A DNA stretch of 64,000 bases from contig DIUN01000015.1 of the NCBI GenBank assembly GCA_002423025.1, positions 62,001 to 126,000 of the forward strand, read 5' to 3'. Made by a program: the position numbers and the translations under genes. Below are positions 18,569 through 30,242 of this stretch, piece by piece. Origin of the DNA: Sphingomonadales bacterium UBA6157. Lineage in GTDB: Bacteria > Pseudomonadota > Alphaproteobacteria > Sphingomonadales > Sphingomonadaceae. Below the pieces are notes generated by a model. That model was not told where the DNA came from and ran no database searches. It saw only the letters and a list, made by a program, of their open reading frames with translations. How positions within the stretch are numbered: position 1 is the first letter of the stretch; each line of letters opens with the position of its first letter.

Positions 18569-21028
18569 TCAGCCGGGTTGGCCGGGGCGCTTGGCGCGCA
18601 AGGTGGGCGGCGCTGCGGCAGGGTCTTCCGGCCAGGGGTGCCGGGGGTAGCGGCCGCGCAGATCGCGCCGGACATCGGCCCAACTGCCGGACCAGAAGCG
18701 CGGCAGGTCTTTCGTCACCTGGATGGGCCGGCCCGCTGGCGACGTCAGCCGCAGGGTGAGCGGCTGGCGACCATCGGCAATGCACGGGTGGGTGCCGAGG
18801 CCGAACAGCGCCTGCACGCGCACATCCACGGCCGGGCCGGCTTCCGCGGCATAATCGATGCGGTGGCGGCTGCCGGCTGGCGTCTCGAAATGACAGGGAG
18901 CGAAAGCCTCAAGCCGGCGCTGCGCGGCCCAGCCGAGCAGGCCCTCCAGGGCTTCGACAAGGGCTGTGTCCGTCACGTCACCCAGCTTGCGCCTGCCGGC
19001 AAGAACCCGCGTCAGCCAGCCATCATCGGCAAGAAGCGCGGCGTCTGACAGGTCAGGCATGTCCTCCACCCCATGGCTGCGGGCGAAGGCGACCCGGGCG
19101 CGCAGGGCGAGGCTGGCTTCCCCCCAGGGCAGCAGCGCAAGGCCATGGGCGCGGAGCCCTGCCGTGAGCGCGGCTATCACCAGCTCTGGGTCAAGACGCT
19201 CGGCAGGGGACCGGGCGAGCGTGATGGCGCCGAGCCGCCGCACTGTTTCGGCAGTCACTCCACCGGTTTCCTGGTCAAATGCCAGCACGGCCTGCTTCTC
19301 GATACGATTGCCAAGCAGCCGCTCGATGCTGGCCTCCGTGATAGCGGCGCCCACTGCCAGCCGCGCGCCGGCCGCCGAGCCGGAGGCATCCCCGACGACG
19401 ATCCATGGCGCGGCCGCCAGCGCCTCTTGCGCGTCGATCTTCACCGCGCGGCCATTGGCCATGAGATAGGGGGCGCCCGCCGGCCCGCGCCGCCGCGCCA
19501 CCCGATCCGGGAACGCCAGCGCCAGTGCCTGTGCTGCCGCATCCGCCGGCAGATCCATGCTGCCGGGGCCGCCTGCCGCGCGCGCCCAGCGCTCCGCCAG
19601 CCGGCGAGCGGCCTCGGCGCGGGGGCCACGGTCGCGCACCAGCAGTCGCAAGCGCTCATCCAGGTCTGTGCTGCGGCCGCCCAGCCCGCGCTCGGTGAGC
19701 AGCACTGCCACCCGCGCCGCCAAAAGCCCCATGCCGAGCGCGGCCCCGGCCACCAGCATATTGCCGAGCACTGGCGGAAGCGGCAGCGCGGCGATACGCT
19801 CGCCATGGGGCGTGGGCCGACCCGCCGCGTCAATCGCGCCGATGGCGGCGAGCCGCTCGCGCGCCTCGGCAACGGCGGCGGCAGGTGGTGGATCGAGCCA
19901 GCGGAGGCTGCGTGGGTCTGTCACGCCCCAGCGCGCGCATTCCAGCACCAGCCCGGTGAGGTCGCTTTCAACAATCTCGGGCGGATCGAAACGTGGGCGG
20001 CCTGCGGTTTCGCCAGCCTCCCACAGCCGCACCGCGATGCCGGGCGCGGTGCGGCCGGCACGGCCGGCGCGCTGGGTGACGGCGGCCTGGCTGGCCCGCT
20101 CGGTCACCAGCCGCGTGAGGCCCACAGCACGATCATAGCGCGGCCGCCGCGCCAGGCCGGAATCGATGACCACCCGCACGCCATCAATAGTGATCGACGT
20201 TTCGGCGATGGAGGTGGCGAGCACCAGTTTGCGGCGGCCCTGTGGCGCCGGGCGGATCGCGGCGCGCTGGTCTGCCCCCTCACGCGTACCATAGAGACGA
20301 TGCAGATCGACATCCGCGGGCAGACGACCCTCCAGCCGCTCGGCGGTGCGCTCGATCTCGGCGGCACCGGGCAAAAAGGCGAGCACTGAGCCCTGTTCCT
20401 CGGCCAGCGCCGTGCGCACCGCGCTGGCCATTGCATCCTCGATCCGGGCTTCCGCCGGCCGGCCGGCGTGGCGCAGAGTAACGGGGAACATGCGCCCAAG
20501 GCTCTCGATCCTCTCCAGTCCCGGCACAATCGCCTCGTACGCAGCGCCATCGAGCGTGGCGGACATCAGCAAAAGCCGCAGATCGGGCCGCAGCGCTTCG
20601 CGTGCCTCCAGCGCCAGCGCCAGCGCGAGGTCACTCTCCAGGCTGCGCTCATGCACTTCATCGAACAGCACGCCGGCCACGCCGGGCAACTCCGGGTCGG
20701 CCACCAGCATGCGGATGAAGATGCCCTCCGTCACCACCTCGATGCGCGTGGCAGCCGTGACGCGGCTGTCCATGCGGGTACGATAGCCGATGCTCTGGCC
20801 CGGCTGTTCACCAGCCTGTTCAGCCATCCACTCCGCCGCCGCCCGCGCGGCCAGCCGGCGCGGCGAAAGCAGCATCAGCTTGCCGCCCAGCACCCATGGT
20901 TCAGCGAGCAGTGCCGGAGCCACGGCAGTCGTCTTGCCGGCACCCGGCGGCGCGACCAGCGCGACAGGCGCGTTTTGATCCAGCGCGATGCGCAGCGCGG
21001 GCAGTACGTCTTCCACAGGTAAGGGCAT
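18569..21028 (-). CDS. hrpB: ATP-dependent helicase HrpB (DExH type)
   Basis: An 819-residue superfamily 2 helicase. Walker A A-P-P-G-A-G-K-T-T lies at 26-34, the DEVH box at 123-126, motif III S-A-T near 155, and motif VI Q-R-A-G-R-A-G-R near 325. The HrpB-specific C-terminal region follows, ending in a basic tail after a P-W-P-E-D-P segment. The family is DEAH/RHA-like, but its cellular role in bacteria remains poorly defined. The gene is divergent from the serine hydrolase at 21138, with a 109-bp shared upstream region. Confidence 0.95.
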   Translation of the reverse strand: MPLPVEDVLPALRIALDQNAPVALVAPPGAGKTTAVAPALLAEPWVLGGKLMLLSPRRLAARAAAEWMAEQAGEQPGQSIGYRTRMDSRVTAATRIEVVTEGIFIRMLVADPELPGVAGVLFDEVHERSLESDLALALALEAREALRPDLRLLLMSATLDGAAYEAIVPGLERIESLGRMFPVTLRHAGRPAEARIEDAMASAVRTALAEEQGSVLAFLPGAAEIERTAERLEGRLPADVDLHRLYGTREGADQRAAIRPAPQGRRKLVLATSIAETSITIDGVRVVIDSGLARRPRYDRAVGLTRLVTERASQAAVTQRAGRAGRTAPGIAVRLWEAGETAGRPRFDPPEIVESDLTGLVLECARWGVTDPRSLRWLDPPPAAAVAEARERLAAIGAIDAAGRPTPHGERIAALPLPPVLGNMLVAGAALGMGLLAARVAVLLTERGLGGRSTDLDERLRLLVRDRGPRAEAARRLAERWARAAGGPGSMDLPADAAAQALALAFPDRVARRRGPAGAPYLMANGRAVKIDAQEALAAAPWIVVGDASGSAAGARLAVGAAITEASIERLLGNRIEKQAVLAFDQETGGVTAETVRRLGAITLARSPAERLDPELVIAALTAGLRAHGLALLPWGEASLALRARVAFARSHGVEDMPDLSDAALLADDGWLTRVLAGRRKLGDVTDTALVEALEGLLGWAAQRRLEAFAPCHFETPAGSRHRIDYAAEAGPAVDVRVQALFGLGTHPCIADGRQPLTLRLTSPAGRPIQVTKDLPRFWSGSWADVRRDLRGRYPRHPWPEDPAAAPPTLRAKRPGQPG

Positions 21029-21137
21029 GGCACTGCTCTAGCGGCTGTTCGGGCAAACGCGAAGTGCGATGGCAGGCCCCTTCCCCGGCCACGCCTGACA
21101 GTCTAGCCTGCCCGGATCGTGGCAGGGGCATGACACA

Positions 21138-22628
21138 ATGATCGGCAAAATTCTGGCATTCGGGCTGCTGGTCAGCTCCGCGACGCTCAGCGCTGCGACA
21201 CCTGACGCGCCGACTCTCGCCAAGGTCGATCGGATTTTTGCGGAATGGCAGCTCGATGCCCATGCGCCGGGGCTGGTCTATGGGATTATCGCAGATGGCC
21301 GGCTTGTCCATGTCAAAGGGCTGGGCGTCCAGGATACTGGCTCCAGCCGCCCGGTAACCGCGGACAGCCTGTTCCGCATCGCCTCCATGTCCAAGGCATT
21401 CACGGCGCTGGCCATTCTGAAGCTGCGCGACGAAGGCAAGCTCTCGCTTGACGCCGCAGCGGAAACCTATGTGCCCGAGATGCGCGGCTGGACCTACCCG
21501 ACTGCCGACAGCCCGCGCATCCGCGTGCGGGATCTGCTCAACCACACCGCCGGCTTTGTGGATGACAACCCTTGGGGGGACCGCCAGCAGCCGCTGACCG
21601 AGGTGGCGTTTTCGGCGATGCTGAAGGCCGGGGTGCCCTTCTCGCGCCCTGCCGGGCTGGGGATGGAATATTCCAATTTCGGCTATGCGACGCTCGGCAG
21701 GATCATCAGCAATGTCTCGGGCCAGCCGTACCAGGACTATATCCGCGCCACACTGCTGGCGCCGCTGGGCATGGCCGCTACCGGCTATGACGTGGCGCAG
21801 TCACCTGCCGACAAGCGCGCGCTGGGCTATCGCTGGCAGGACAATCGTTGGCTGCGCGAGCCGGACATGGCCGATGGGGCCTTTGGCGCAATGGGCGGCA
21901 TGGAAACCAGCGCCAACGACTATCAGCATTGGGTCAGCTTCCTGCTCTCCGCATGGCCCCCGCGCGATGCTACTGATGCCGGGCCTGTGAAGCGCGCGAC
22001 GGTGCGCGAAATCGTGCAGGGCTCAAACTTCCCGTCTGGCTCCTTGCGCCCCGCTGCAATCGGCGGCGCGTCCTGCCGGGTGGCGGGCACCTATGCCATG
22101 GGCTGGCGCGTTTCGGACGATTGTGACCTCGGACGCGTTGTTGCCCACACCGGCGGATACCCCGGCTATGGCTCGATCGTGCTGCTGCTGCCGGACAAGG
22201 GCGTGAGCCTGTTCGCCTTTTCCAGCCGCACTTATGGTGCACCGAGCGTCCCCACCTACAAAGCGGCACTGGCGCTGCAAGCAGCCGGCATGATCCCCGA
22301 CCGCGCAGCACCGGTGAGTGCCGGCCTTGCCGCAAGCTATGCCATGGTGAAACGCATCTGGGTGGCTGGCGATGTGCTGGCGGCCAACAAGGGCCTGGCG
22401 ATGAACTTCCTGATGGACCGCGACGCGGCGCACTGGAAGGACGAGCTTGCCCGGCTCAAAGCCGCAGTCGGCACCTGCGCTGTTGCAGAACCGATCACCG
22501 CCGCCACCGCCATGGGCGGAAAGTTCACCTGGGCCTGCACACACGGACGGATCAGCGGCAGCGTACTACTGGCGCCGACAAGCACGCCGACCTTGCAGGA
22601 GCTCAAATTCGACGTCGTGCAGCCCTGA
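21138..22628 (+). CDS. Serine hydrolase of the beta-lactamase/class C PBP family
   Basis: 496 residues with a short signal peptide (cleavage probably after LSAA near residue 20). The catalytic S83-M-S-K86 and Y178-S-N180 motifs are intact. A conserved H-T-G-G-Y-P-G-Y segment later in the protein corresponds to the third motif (H-T-G in place of K-T-G), typical of penicillin-binding-protein-like esterases and peptidases of this group. About 100 residues past the catalytic domain form an extra C-terminal module. It probably acts in the periplasm on an ester, amide or D-peptide substrate that cannot be read from sequence. A true beta-lactamase is less likely. Confidence 0.85.
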   Translation: MIGKILAFGLLVSSATLSAATPDAPTLAKVDRIFAEWQLDAHAPGLVYGIIADGRLVHVKGLGVQDTGSSRPVTADSLFRIASMSKAFTALAILKLRDEGKLSLDAAAETYVPEMRGWTYPTADSPRIRVRDLLNHTAGFVDDNPWGDRQQPLTEVAFSAMLKAGVPFSRPAGLGMEYSNFGYATLGRIISNVSGQPYQDYIRATLLAPLGMAATGYDVAQSPADKRALGYRWQDNRWLREPDMADGAFGAMGGMETSANDYQHWVSFLLSAWPPRDATDAGPVKRATVREIVQGSNFPSGSLRPAAIGGASCRVAGTYAMGWRVSDDCDLGRVVAHTGGYPGYGSIVLLLPDKGVSLFAFSSRTYGAPSVPTYKAALALQAAGMIPDRAAPVSAGLAASYAMVKRIWVAGDVLAANKGLAMNFLMDRDAAHWKDELARLKAAVGTCAVAEPITAATAMGGKFTWACTHGRISGSVLLAPTSTPTLQELKFDVVQP

Positions 22629-22716
22629 AGCGCGCGCTGCCAATTTTCACAACGGCAGAAAGCAACTGAACCACGAGACGCCAGCGCAAGCTAGTTCCGC
22701 GCCGTTGGAAACCGAC

Positions 22717-23328
22717 TTAGCGTAGCGCAGCACTCTGTGCCGCGGCTGCGGTGATAGCTGCGGCGTCGGGCGCTCCCTTGGGCACTACCCAGCTGCCGCC
22801 CACGCACAGCACCGGCTCCAGCGCCAGCCATTGCGGCGCGGAGGCAAGGCTGATGCCGCCGGTGGGGCAGAACAATGCCTGGCCGAACGGGGCGGCAAGC
22901 GCCTTGAGTGCCGTCAGACCGCCCGAAGCCTCGGCCGGGAAAAACTTGAAGTGGCGCAGACCAAGATCCAGCCCGCGCATGATGTCGCCGGCGTTGGCAA
23001 TGCCGGGCAGGAACGGAATGCCGCTGGCGATGGCTGCCTTGCCCAGCGGCTCGGTGAGGCCCGGCGAAACAATGAACTCCGAGCCAGCATCGATGCTGGC
23101 GCGCAGGTCCGCCTCATTGAGCACAGTTCCGGCGCCGACAATGGCGCCAGGCACCTTGCGCATCTCACGAATGACATCGAGCGCGGCGGCGGTGCGCAGC
23201 GTCACTTCCAGCACGCGCAGCCCACCCGCGACCAGCGCCTCGGCGATTGGCTTGGCATGCGCGGCATCCTCGATGACCAGCACCGGGATGACCGGGCTGG
23301 TGCGCATGATGGTCTCGATGCTCTTCAT
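22717..23328 (-). CDS. eda: 2-dehydro-3-deoxy-6-phosphogluconate (KDPG) aldolase
   Basis: A 203-residue class I aldolase of normal length. E41 in E-V-T-L-R-T and the Schiff-base K128 in H-F-K-F-F-P-A-E are present, as is the G-A-G-T-V-L phosphate-side loop. It cleaves KDPG to pyruvate and glyceraldehyde 3-phosphate, the last step of the Entner-Doudoroff pathway, which is the main glycolytic route in sphingomonads. The other pathway genes are not in the window. It could also act on KDPGal or 4-hydroxy-2-oxoglutarate, as many family members do. Confidence 0.92.
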   Translation of the reverse strand: MKSIETIMRTSPVIPVLVIEDAAHAKPIAEALVAGGLRVLEVTLRTAAALDVIREMRKVPGAIVGAGTVLNEADLRASIDAGSEFIVSPGLTEPLGKAAIASGIPFLPGIANAGDIMRGLDLGLRHFKFFPAEASGGLTALKALAAPFGQALFCPTGGISLASAPQWLALEPVLCVGGSWVVPKGAPDAAAITAAAAQSAALR

Positions 23329-23406
23329 GGAAAACGCGTGCCCTTGCCTGCAGTGTCAGCGGTTCCTGTCTACACAGCGCGGCGGCGCAAAGGCAATCTA
23401 CGGCAT

Positions 23407-24201
23407 TCAGCCTGTTGCCGTATCGCCGTGTCTGAGCAGCGAATCCGAGCGGGCCAGCGACAGGACCTCAAGCCCGCAGGCCTGTGCACGCGAGAGCGCC
23501 AGCGTGGTGGCGGCAGAGACGGTGGCGAGAGTCTTGCAGCCGGCGAGCGCTGCCTTTTCCACAAGCTCATAGGAGCAGCGCGAAGACAGCAGCGCAAAGC
23601 CCTCGCCCCAGTCCTGCCCGGCGCGAAGCATTGCGCCTACCGTCTTGTCGAAGGCATTGTGACGACCGACATCCTCCCGGGCGAGCAGGATGTTACCCGC
23701 CCGATCGCAAGCCAGCGCCGCATGCACGGCGCCGGTAGCGGCATTGAGCGGCTGATGTGCGCGCATCTCAGCGAGCGCGCGGAACACGCTTTCGGCTGGC
23801 AGCGGCGCATCGCGAGACGCCAGCATGGGCAAAGGGCGCAGCGCCTGTTCAAGATTCTCGATACCGCAGAGGCCGCAGGAGGAATCCGAGACGCGATGGC
23901 GAATGCGAGACAGCACCCGCTCGCGCAACGGTGCAGCGGTAGTCAGCCGCAGGAACAGCCCGGCCTCGCCTTCGTGCACATCAACCGCTTCGATATCCTG
24001 GGCTCGGTCGATCAGCCGTTCGGCCAGCGCAAATCCGAATGCGAAGTCTTCAAGGTCCGCCGGCGTCAGCATCATGACGGCATAGCCAAGGCCGTTGACC
24101 TCAACGGCGCAGGGTTGCTCTGTGGCGATGGCACGGCTGATGCGGCGCGTGCTGCCATCGCTGCCGACACAGGCGAACTCCAGCGTGTGGCTAGCCTGCA
24201 T
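23407..24201 (-). CDS. fdhD: Formate dehydrogenase sulfurtransferase FdhD
   Basis: 264 residues with the conserved S-S-C109-G-L-C112-G motif and the D-V-G-R-H-N-A-F-D-K block. FdhD moves sulfur from a cysteine desulfurase onto the Mo-bis-MGD cofactor, a step required for formate dehydrogenase activity. Its start overlaps the end of fdsD by about ten bases, so it is the last gene of the fds operon and works on the FdsA subunit encoded three genes upstream. Confidence 0.94.
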   Translation of the reverse strand: MQASHTLEFACVGSDGSTRRISRAIATEQPCAVEVNGLGYAVMMLTPADLEDFAFGFALAERLIDRAQDIEAVDVHEGEAGLFLRLTTAAPLRERVLSRIRHRVSDSSCGLCGIENLEQALRPLPMLASRDAPLPAESVFRALAEMRAHQPLNAATGAVHAALACDRAGNILLAREDVGRHNAFDKTVGAMLRAGQDWGEGFALLSSRCSYELVEKAALAGCKTLATVSAATTLALSRAQACGLEVLSLARSDSLLRHGDTATG

Positions 24202-24400
24202 CGGCCCTCACCAGCCGGAAGGCGGCGCGGGCAATGGGCACAAGACCGGGATCATCGAGGCAGACATCAACGATCATCTGAGGCGCCCAGAACAGCCGAA
24301 CATGCTCGGCGGTGGCCTCCGCGGCGGCCGCTTCGCCACGAATGGCAAAATTGCGGGCGATCTGGTTTGCCATGGTCACAAGGTGGTCACGCGTACTCAT
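24191..24400 (-). CDS. fdsD: Formate dehydrogenase delta subunit
   Basis: A 69-residue protein beginning MSTRDHLVTMANQIARNFA, the typical start of FdsD, with the conserved H-V-R-L-F-W-A-P-Q-M segment at 33-42. It starts in an ATGA overlap with the end of fdsA and overlaps the fdhD start, so all three are translationally linked. FdsD is a small accessory protein of soluble NAD-linked formate dehydrogenases, needed for cofactor insertion or stability. A longer reading frame extends upstream but that part is only antisense or out-of-frame fdsA sequence. Confidence 0.9.
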   Translation of the reverse strand: MSTRDHLVTMANQIARNFAIRGEAAAAEATAEHVRLFWAPQMIVDVCLDDPGLVPIARAAFRLVRADAG

Positions 24401-27233
24401 TCCGCAGGCACCGCCGCGATGCGGCGCGAGTGGCTGCTCTGCGCGCTGTAGCGCTCCTGCCATTCGCTCGGGCCGTTGGAGGGGGCCACCTGCACTGCGG
24501 TCACCTTGTATTCCGGGCAGTTGGTTGCCCAGTCCGAATGTTCGGTAGTGACGACATTTGCCTGGGTCGAAGGGTGGTGGAAGGTGGTGTAGACAACGCC
24601 GGGTGCGACCCGGTCCGTCACCAGCGCACGCAATGTGGTGGCGCCGGCGCGACTGGTGAGCCGCACCCAATCCCCGGATTTCAGGCCGCGATCCTCAGCA
24701 TCGACAGGGTGGATCTCCAGCAGGTCCTCCTCGTGCCAGGCGATGTTGGCTGTCCGCCGCGTCTGCGCGCCGACATTGTATTGGGAGAGGATGCGCCCGG
24801 TGGTCAGCAGCAGCGGGAATCGTGGCCCGGTCTTCTCATCGGTCGGCACATAGTCCGTAACCACGAACTTGCCTCGGCCACGCACGAACCCATCGACGTG
24901 CATTATCGGCGTGCCCTCCGGCGCCGCCGCCGTGACCGGCCATTGCAGCGAGCCCATCTGGTCGAGTCGGGCGAAGGAGACACCGGCAAAGCTTGGTGTC
25001 AGCCGGGCAATCTCGTCCATGATCTGCGAGGGGTGCGTGTATGCCCATCCCAGCCCCATGGCGTTGGCGAGGCGCTGCGTTACCTCCCAGTCCTCCAAGC
25101 CAGCAAGCGGGGACATCACCTTGCGGACAGGCTGGATGCGGCGCTCGGCGTTGGTGAAGGTGCCGTTCTTCTCCAGGAAGGTCGAGCCGGGGAAGAAGAT
25201 GTGGGCGTAGTTCGCCGTCTCGTTGAGAAACAGGTCATGGACGATCACGCACTCCATTGCCGCCAGCGCCGCGGCGACATGCGCGGTGTTGGGGTCGGAC
25301 TGGAGAATGTCCTCCCCCTGGCAATAGAGCGCCTTGAAGCGGCCATCGACAGCGGCATCGAGCATGTTGGGAATGCGCAGCCCTGGCTCCGGGTGGATCG
25401 GCACGCCCCATTCCGCCTCGAACAGCGCGCGCGCGGCCGGGTCGGAGACATGGCGGTAGCCGGCCAGCTCGTGCGGAAAGCTGCCCATGTCGCAGGCGCC
25501 CTGCACATTGTTCTGGCCGCGCAGCGGGTTCACCCCAACGCCAGGGCGGCCGATGTTGCCCGTGGCCATGGCCAGGTTGGCGATGGCCATGACGGTGGAG
25601 GAGCCCTGCGAATGCTCGGTGACACCAAGGCCATAGTAGATGGCGCCATTGCCACCCGTAGCGAACAGCCGGGCCGCTGCGCGCAACTCCGCTGCATCGA
25701 CCATGGTGACGGGAGCAAGATGTTCAGGACTGTTGGTCGGCAGCGACACGAACGCTGCCCAATCCTGATACTCATCCCAATCGCAGCGCTCACGGATGAA
25801 GGCTTCGTCAGCAAGGCCCTCTGTCACGATCACATGGGCCATGGCGGTGAGCACCGCGACATTGGTGCCGGGGCGCAGTGGAAGATGATGCTCGGCAGCG
25901 ATGTGCGGGGAGCGAACCATGTCGATCCGGCGCGGATCGATCACGATGAGCCTGGCGCCCTGCCGCAGCCGGCGTTTCATGCGGCTGGCGAACACCGGAT
26001 GGCCATCGGTCGGGTTGGCACCGATGATGAGGATGACATCGGTGTGTTCGACGGAATCGAAATCCTGCGTGCCGGCGCTGGTGCCGAAAGTGGTCTTGAG
26101 GCCATAGCCGGTCGGCGAGTGGCAGACCCGGGCGCAGGTATCGACATTGTTGTTGCCAAAGCCGGCGCGCACCAGCTTCTGCACGAGAAAGGTTTCCTCA
26201 TTGGTGCAGCGTGAAGAGGTGATGCCGCCGAGTGCCTGGCTGCCGTATTTTGCTGCGATGCGCTTCAGCTCCGAGGCGGCATGGTCAAAGGCTTCGTCCC
26301 AGCTGACTTGGCGCCATGGCTCCTCGATGCTGGCGCGGATCATCGGGGTGGTGATGCGCTCGGCGTGGTTGGCATAGCCCCAGGCGAAGCGGCCCTTGAC
26401 GCAGCTGTGGCCGCGGTTGGCCTTGCCGTCTTTCCAGGGCACCATGCGCACCAGTTGTTCGCCGCGCATCTCGGCACGGAAGGTGCATCCAACACCACAA
26501 TAGGCGCAGGTGGTGATGACACTGCGATCAGGAGTACCGATGGCGACCACGGACTTTTCCGTGAGCGTCGCTGTTGGGCAGGCCTGCACGCAAGCACCAC
26601 AGGAAACACATTCGCTGCCGAAGAAATCCTCGCTGGCAAGGCCGGCGGACACCTTGGAATCGAAACCCCTGCCAGCGATAGTAAGCGCGAGCGTGCCCTG
26701 CACCTCATCACAGGCGCGCACACAGCGCGAGCAGGCGATGCACTTGGAGGGATCGAAATCGAAATAGGGGTTCGAGGTGTCCTTGGATTGCCCAAGGTGG
26801 TTTTCCCCCTCGCCATAGCGCACGTCGCGCAGGCCAACCGCGCCGGCCTGATCCTGCAGCTCGCAATCACCATTGGCCGCGCAGGTGAGGCAATCGAGCG
26901 GGTGATCGGAGATATAAAGCTCCATCACGCCGCGCCGCAGCCGCGCCAGCCGCTCATTCTGGGTGTGGACGACCATGCCCGCCACCACCGGCGTGGTGCA
27001 GGAAGCCGGTGTGCCGCGCACGCCATCGATCTCGACAAGGCAGAGCCGGCATGAGCCAAAGGCCTCCAGACTGTCCGTGGCGCACAGCTTGGGGATCGAG
27101 GTGCCTTGCTCGGCAGCCGCGCGCATCACCGAAGTGCCGGCCGGCACGGTGATGGCGCGGCCATCGATGGTGAGTGTCACCAGCACCTCGGCATGGCTGG
27201 CGGGGGTGCCGAGATCTGGCTGGGGCGAATAGC

Positions 27234-27237
<4 letters not shown>
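24397..27237 (-). CDS. fdsA: NAD-linked formate dehydrogenase alpha subunit, probable TTG start
   Basis: 946 residues if translation starts at the TTG overlapping the fdsB stop (TTGA); no ATG or GTG there gives the conserved N-terminus, and starts further upstream lie inside fdsB. Cofactor sites run in order: [2Fe-2S] C52, C63, C66, C80; a His/Cys [4Fe-4S] site H112, C116, C119, C125; two ferredoxin clusters C166-C169-C172-C176 and C210-C213-C216-C220; a further cluster C244-C247-C251-C279; then the Mo-bis-MGD domain with C372 in R-V-C-H-S-P-T, so a cysteine rather than a selenocysteine enzyme. It oxidises formate to CO2 in the cytoplasm and sends electrons to FdsB/FdsG. Its stop overlaps fdsD. 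Confidence 0.95.
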
Positions 27238-28693
<1,456 letters not shown>

Positions 28694-28697
<4 letters not shown>

Positions 28698-29119
28698 AGC
28701 GCCTCGACCAGCGCGGCAAGCGACTGCGCATCAAGCCGGGCATGCAGCGCGCCACCGACCATGGCATTGGGGCCGACACTGCACAGGCCGAGGCAGTAAA
28801 CCGACTCGATGCTGGCGCGGCCAGCGGCGACAGGCGCCATGGCGGCGGCCAGTGCATCAGCACCGCGCGCCTGGCAGGCCTCGGCCCGGCACAATCTGAT
28901 GATCGGCCGCGGCGTCGGAACAGCGCGATAATCATGGTAGAAACTCACCACGCCATGCACTTCAGCGCGACTGAGATTTAGGGCGGCAGCGATGTGGCGG
29001 ATAGCAGGCTCATCGATGCAACCGAAGGCTGCCTGCACATCGTTGAGGATCGGCAGTAACGGACCCTCGCGCCCAGCATGCGCGGCGATCAGATCGTCTA
29101 GGGCCTGCATATGATCCAT
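28694..29119 (-). CDS. fdsG: Formate dehydrogenase gamma subunit (NuoE-like)
   Basis: About 141 residues from M-D-H-M-Q-A-L; the second methionine (29110) is an equally good start, while ATG 29149 adds an unrelated leader. It contains the NuoE [2Fe-2S] ligands in R-L-C-R-A-E-A-C-Q and Y-C-L-G-L-C-S. It relays electrons within the Fds complex. It is the first gene of fdsGBA-fdsD-fdhD. A GATAG-N7-CTATC palindrome about 80 bp upstream is the likely control site. Confidence 0.93.
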
Positions 29120-29195
29120 TCCGCGACCTGCTCTTGTTCGATCAAGCAAAATCCGGAACTTGATAGGCTATGTCAAATAGAGGATGCGCATGTCT

Positions 29196-29212
29196 GATAG
29201 ATCAAGGCTATC
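29196..29212. promoter_or_regulatory. LysR-type operator GATAG-N7-CTATC before fdsG
   Basis: The perfect palindrome GATAG-ATCAAGG-CTATC overlaps the stop codon of the upstream LysR gene. ATAG-N7-CTAT is the half-operator form known for OxyR-like LysR proteins. A second, tighter ATAG-G-CTAT repeat lies at about 29163-29171, so the activator may contact two sites before fdsG. Confidence 0.5.
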
Positions 29213-30098
29213 ATGCTTCAGCCAGACCCATTGCAGTTGCCAGCAAGGCGCTGGCAAGAGGGGACATCGGCTCACGATCCAGCACGACCAGCCCGATGAC
29301 ATTGGCCGGCAGCTTATCGCTGATCGGCACCATTGCCAGCGCAGGGTGGGCCGCGAACAGCGCGGCGTGACTGTCCGTGATGATTGCAGCGAGGCTGGCA
29401 TCGGCGACCATGGCGAGCAACGCCACATAGCTGTCCGCCGTCGCAACCGGCTCGATGGCCAGCGCCAGCCGGGCAAGATGGCCATCGAGAATGCGGCGGT
29501 TCTGCATGCCCTGATGGAGCAGGCAAAGCGGCTCGGACTGCAACTCGGCCAGCGTGATTCCAGGCCGGGCGGCCAGCGGGGATGCTGCCTGCACCACTGC
29601 CACAAAGCGCTCCTCGTGCAGCGCCACCCCGCGCGTCTGTGCTGGAGGCTCGTTGAGCAGATAGGTCAGCCCGCCATCGAGATCATGTGCCAGCAGCCCC
29701 CGCTCGATCTCGCGTGACGTCATGGAGGCGATGCTGAGAGCGAGTTCCGGATGCGCTAGCCGCACGGCGCGCACTAGCCCGCCGATGAGGGGCATGGCAG
29801 CCGGAATGCAGCCCAGCCGCACCTGGCCGCGCAATTGCCGGGTGCCGATAGCGAGCGCCGTGCGGATATCAACAAGATCGGCGATCACCTGCTGGGCATA
29901 GGGCAAGATGGCATGGCCTTCGGTCGTCAGGCCGACAAAGCGCCGGTCCCGGATGACCAGCCGGTGACCGAGCGATTCCTCCAGCGCCACCAGCCCGGCG
30001 GAAAGTGTAGGCTGCGAGACATGGCAGGCCGCTGCCGCCCGGCCGAAATGCCGCTCTCGGGCGATGGCGACGAGGTATTCGATGAACCGCAATTGCAT
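29211..30098 (-). CDS. LysR-family regulator of the formate dehydrogenase operon
   Basis: 295 residues beginning MQLRFIEYLVAIARERHFG, with an N-terminal winged helix (about 3-62; C-H-V-S-Q-P-T-L-S recognition helix) and a periplasmic-binding-like effector domain. It is encoded immediately upstream of fdsG in the same direction, the usual place for the fds regulator, and the first operator candidate overlaps its stop codon. It probably senses formate or a related signal. The link to fds is by position, not by any visible ligand motif. Confidence 0.85.
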   Translation of the reverse strand: MQLRFIEYLVAIARERHFGRAAAACHVSQPTLSAGLVALEESLGHRLVIRDRRFVGLTTEGHAILPYAQQVIADLVDIRTALAIGTRQLRGQVRLGCIPAAMPLIGGLVRAVRLAHPELALSIASMTSREIERGLLAHDLDGGLTYLLNEPPAQTRGVALHEERFVAVVQAASPLAARPGITLAELQSEPLCLLHQGMQNRRILDGHLARLALAIEPVATADSYVALLAMVADASLAAIITDSHAALFAAHPALAMVPISDKLPANVIGLVVLDREPMSPLASALLATAMGLAEA

Positions 30099-30242
30099 GA
30101 GTGTACGCTACAGTCAGGCGCGGCGGTTCGTCCATGGCCAGCGCCACGGCTGCTAGTTGATGGACAAGCCAAGACCCCGGCCGCTGAACTCGCTACGCAA
30201 GCCAGATAGGGTGGCCGAGGGCGGCTCTGGCGCTTCCGTGCC

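Noticed and set aside
21138..22628. An antibiotic-resistance beta-lactamase
   Set aside because: The third motif is H-T-G rather than K-T-G, the protein is much longer than class C enzymes, and the context is housekeeping; a general serine hydrolase is the safer call.
22831..26214. A very long open frame on the plus strand across eda, fdhD and fdsA
   Set aside because: It is antisense to three clearly recognisable genes, and its translation is rich in Arg, His and Gln with no family motif; this is the usual high-GC antisense artefact.
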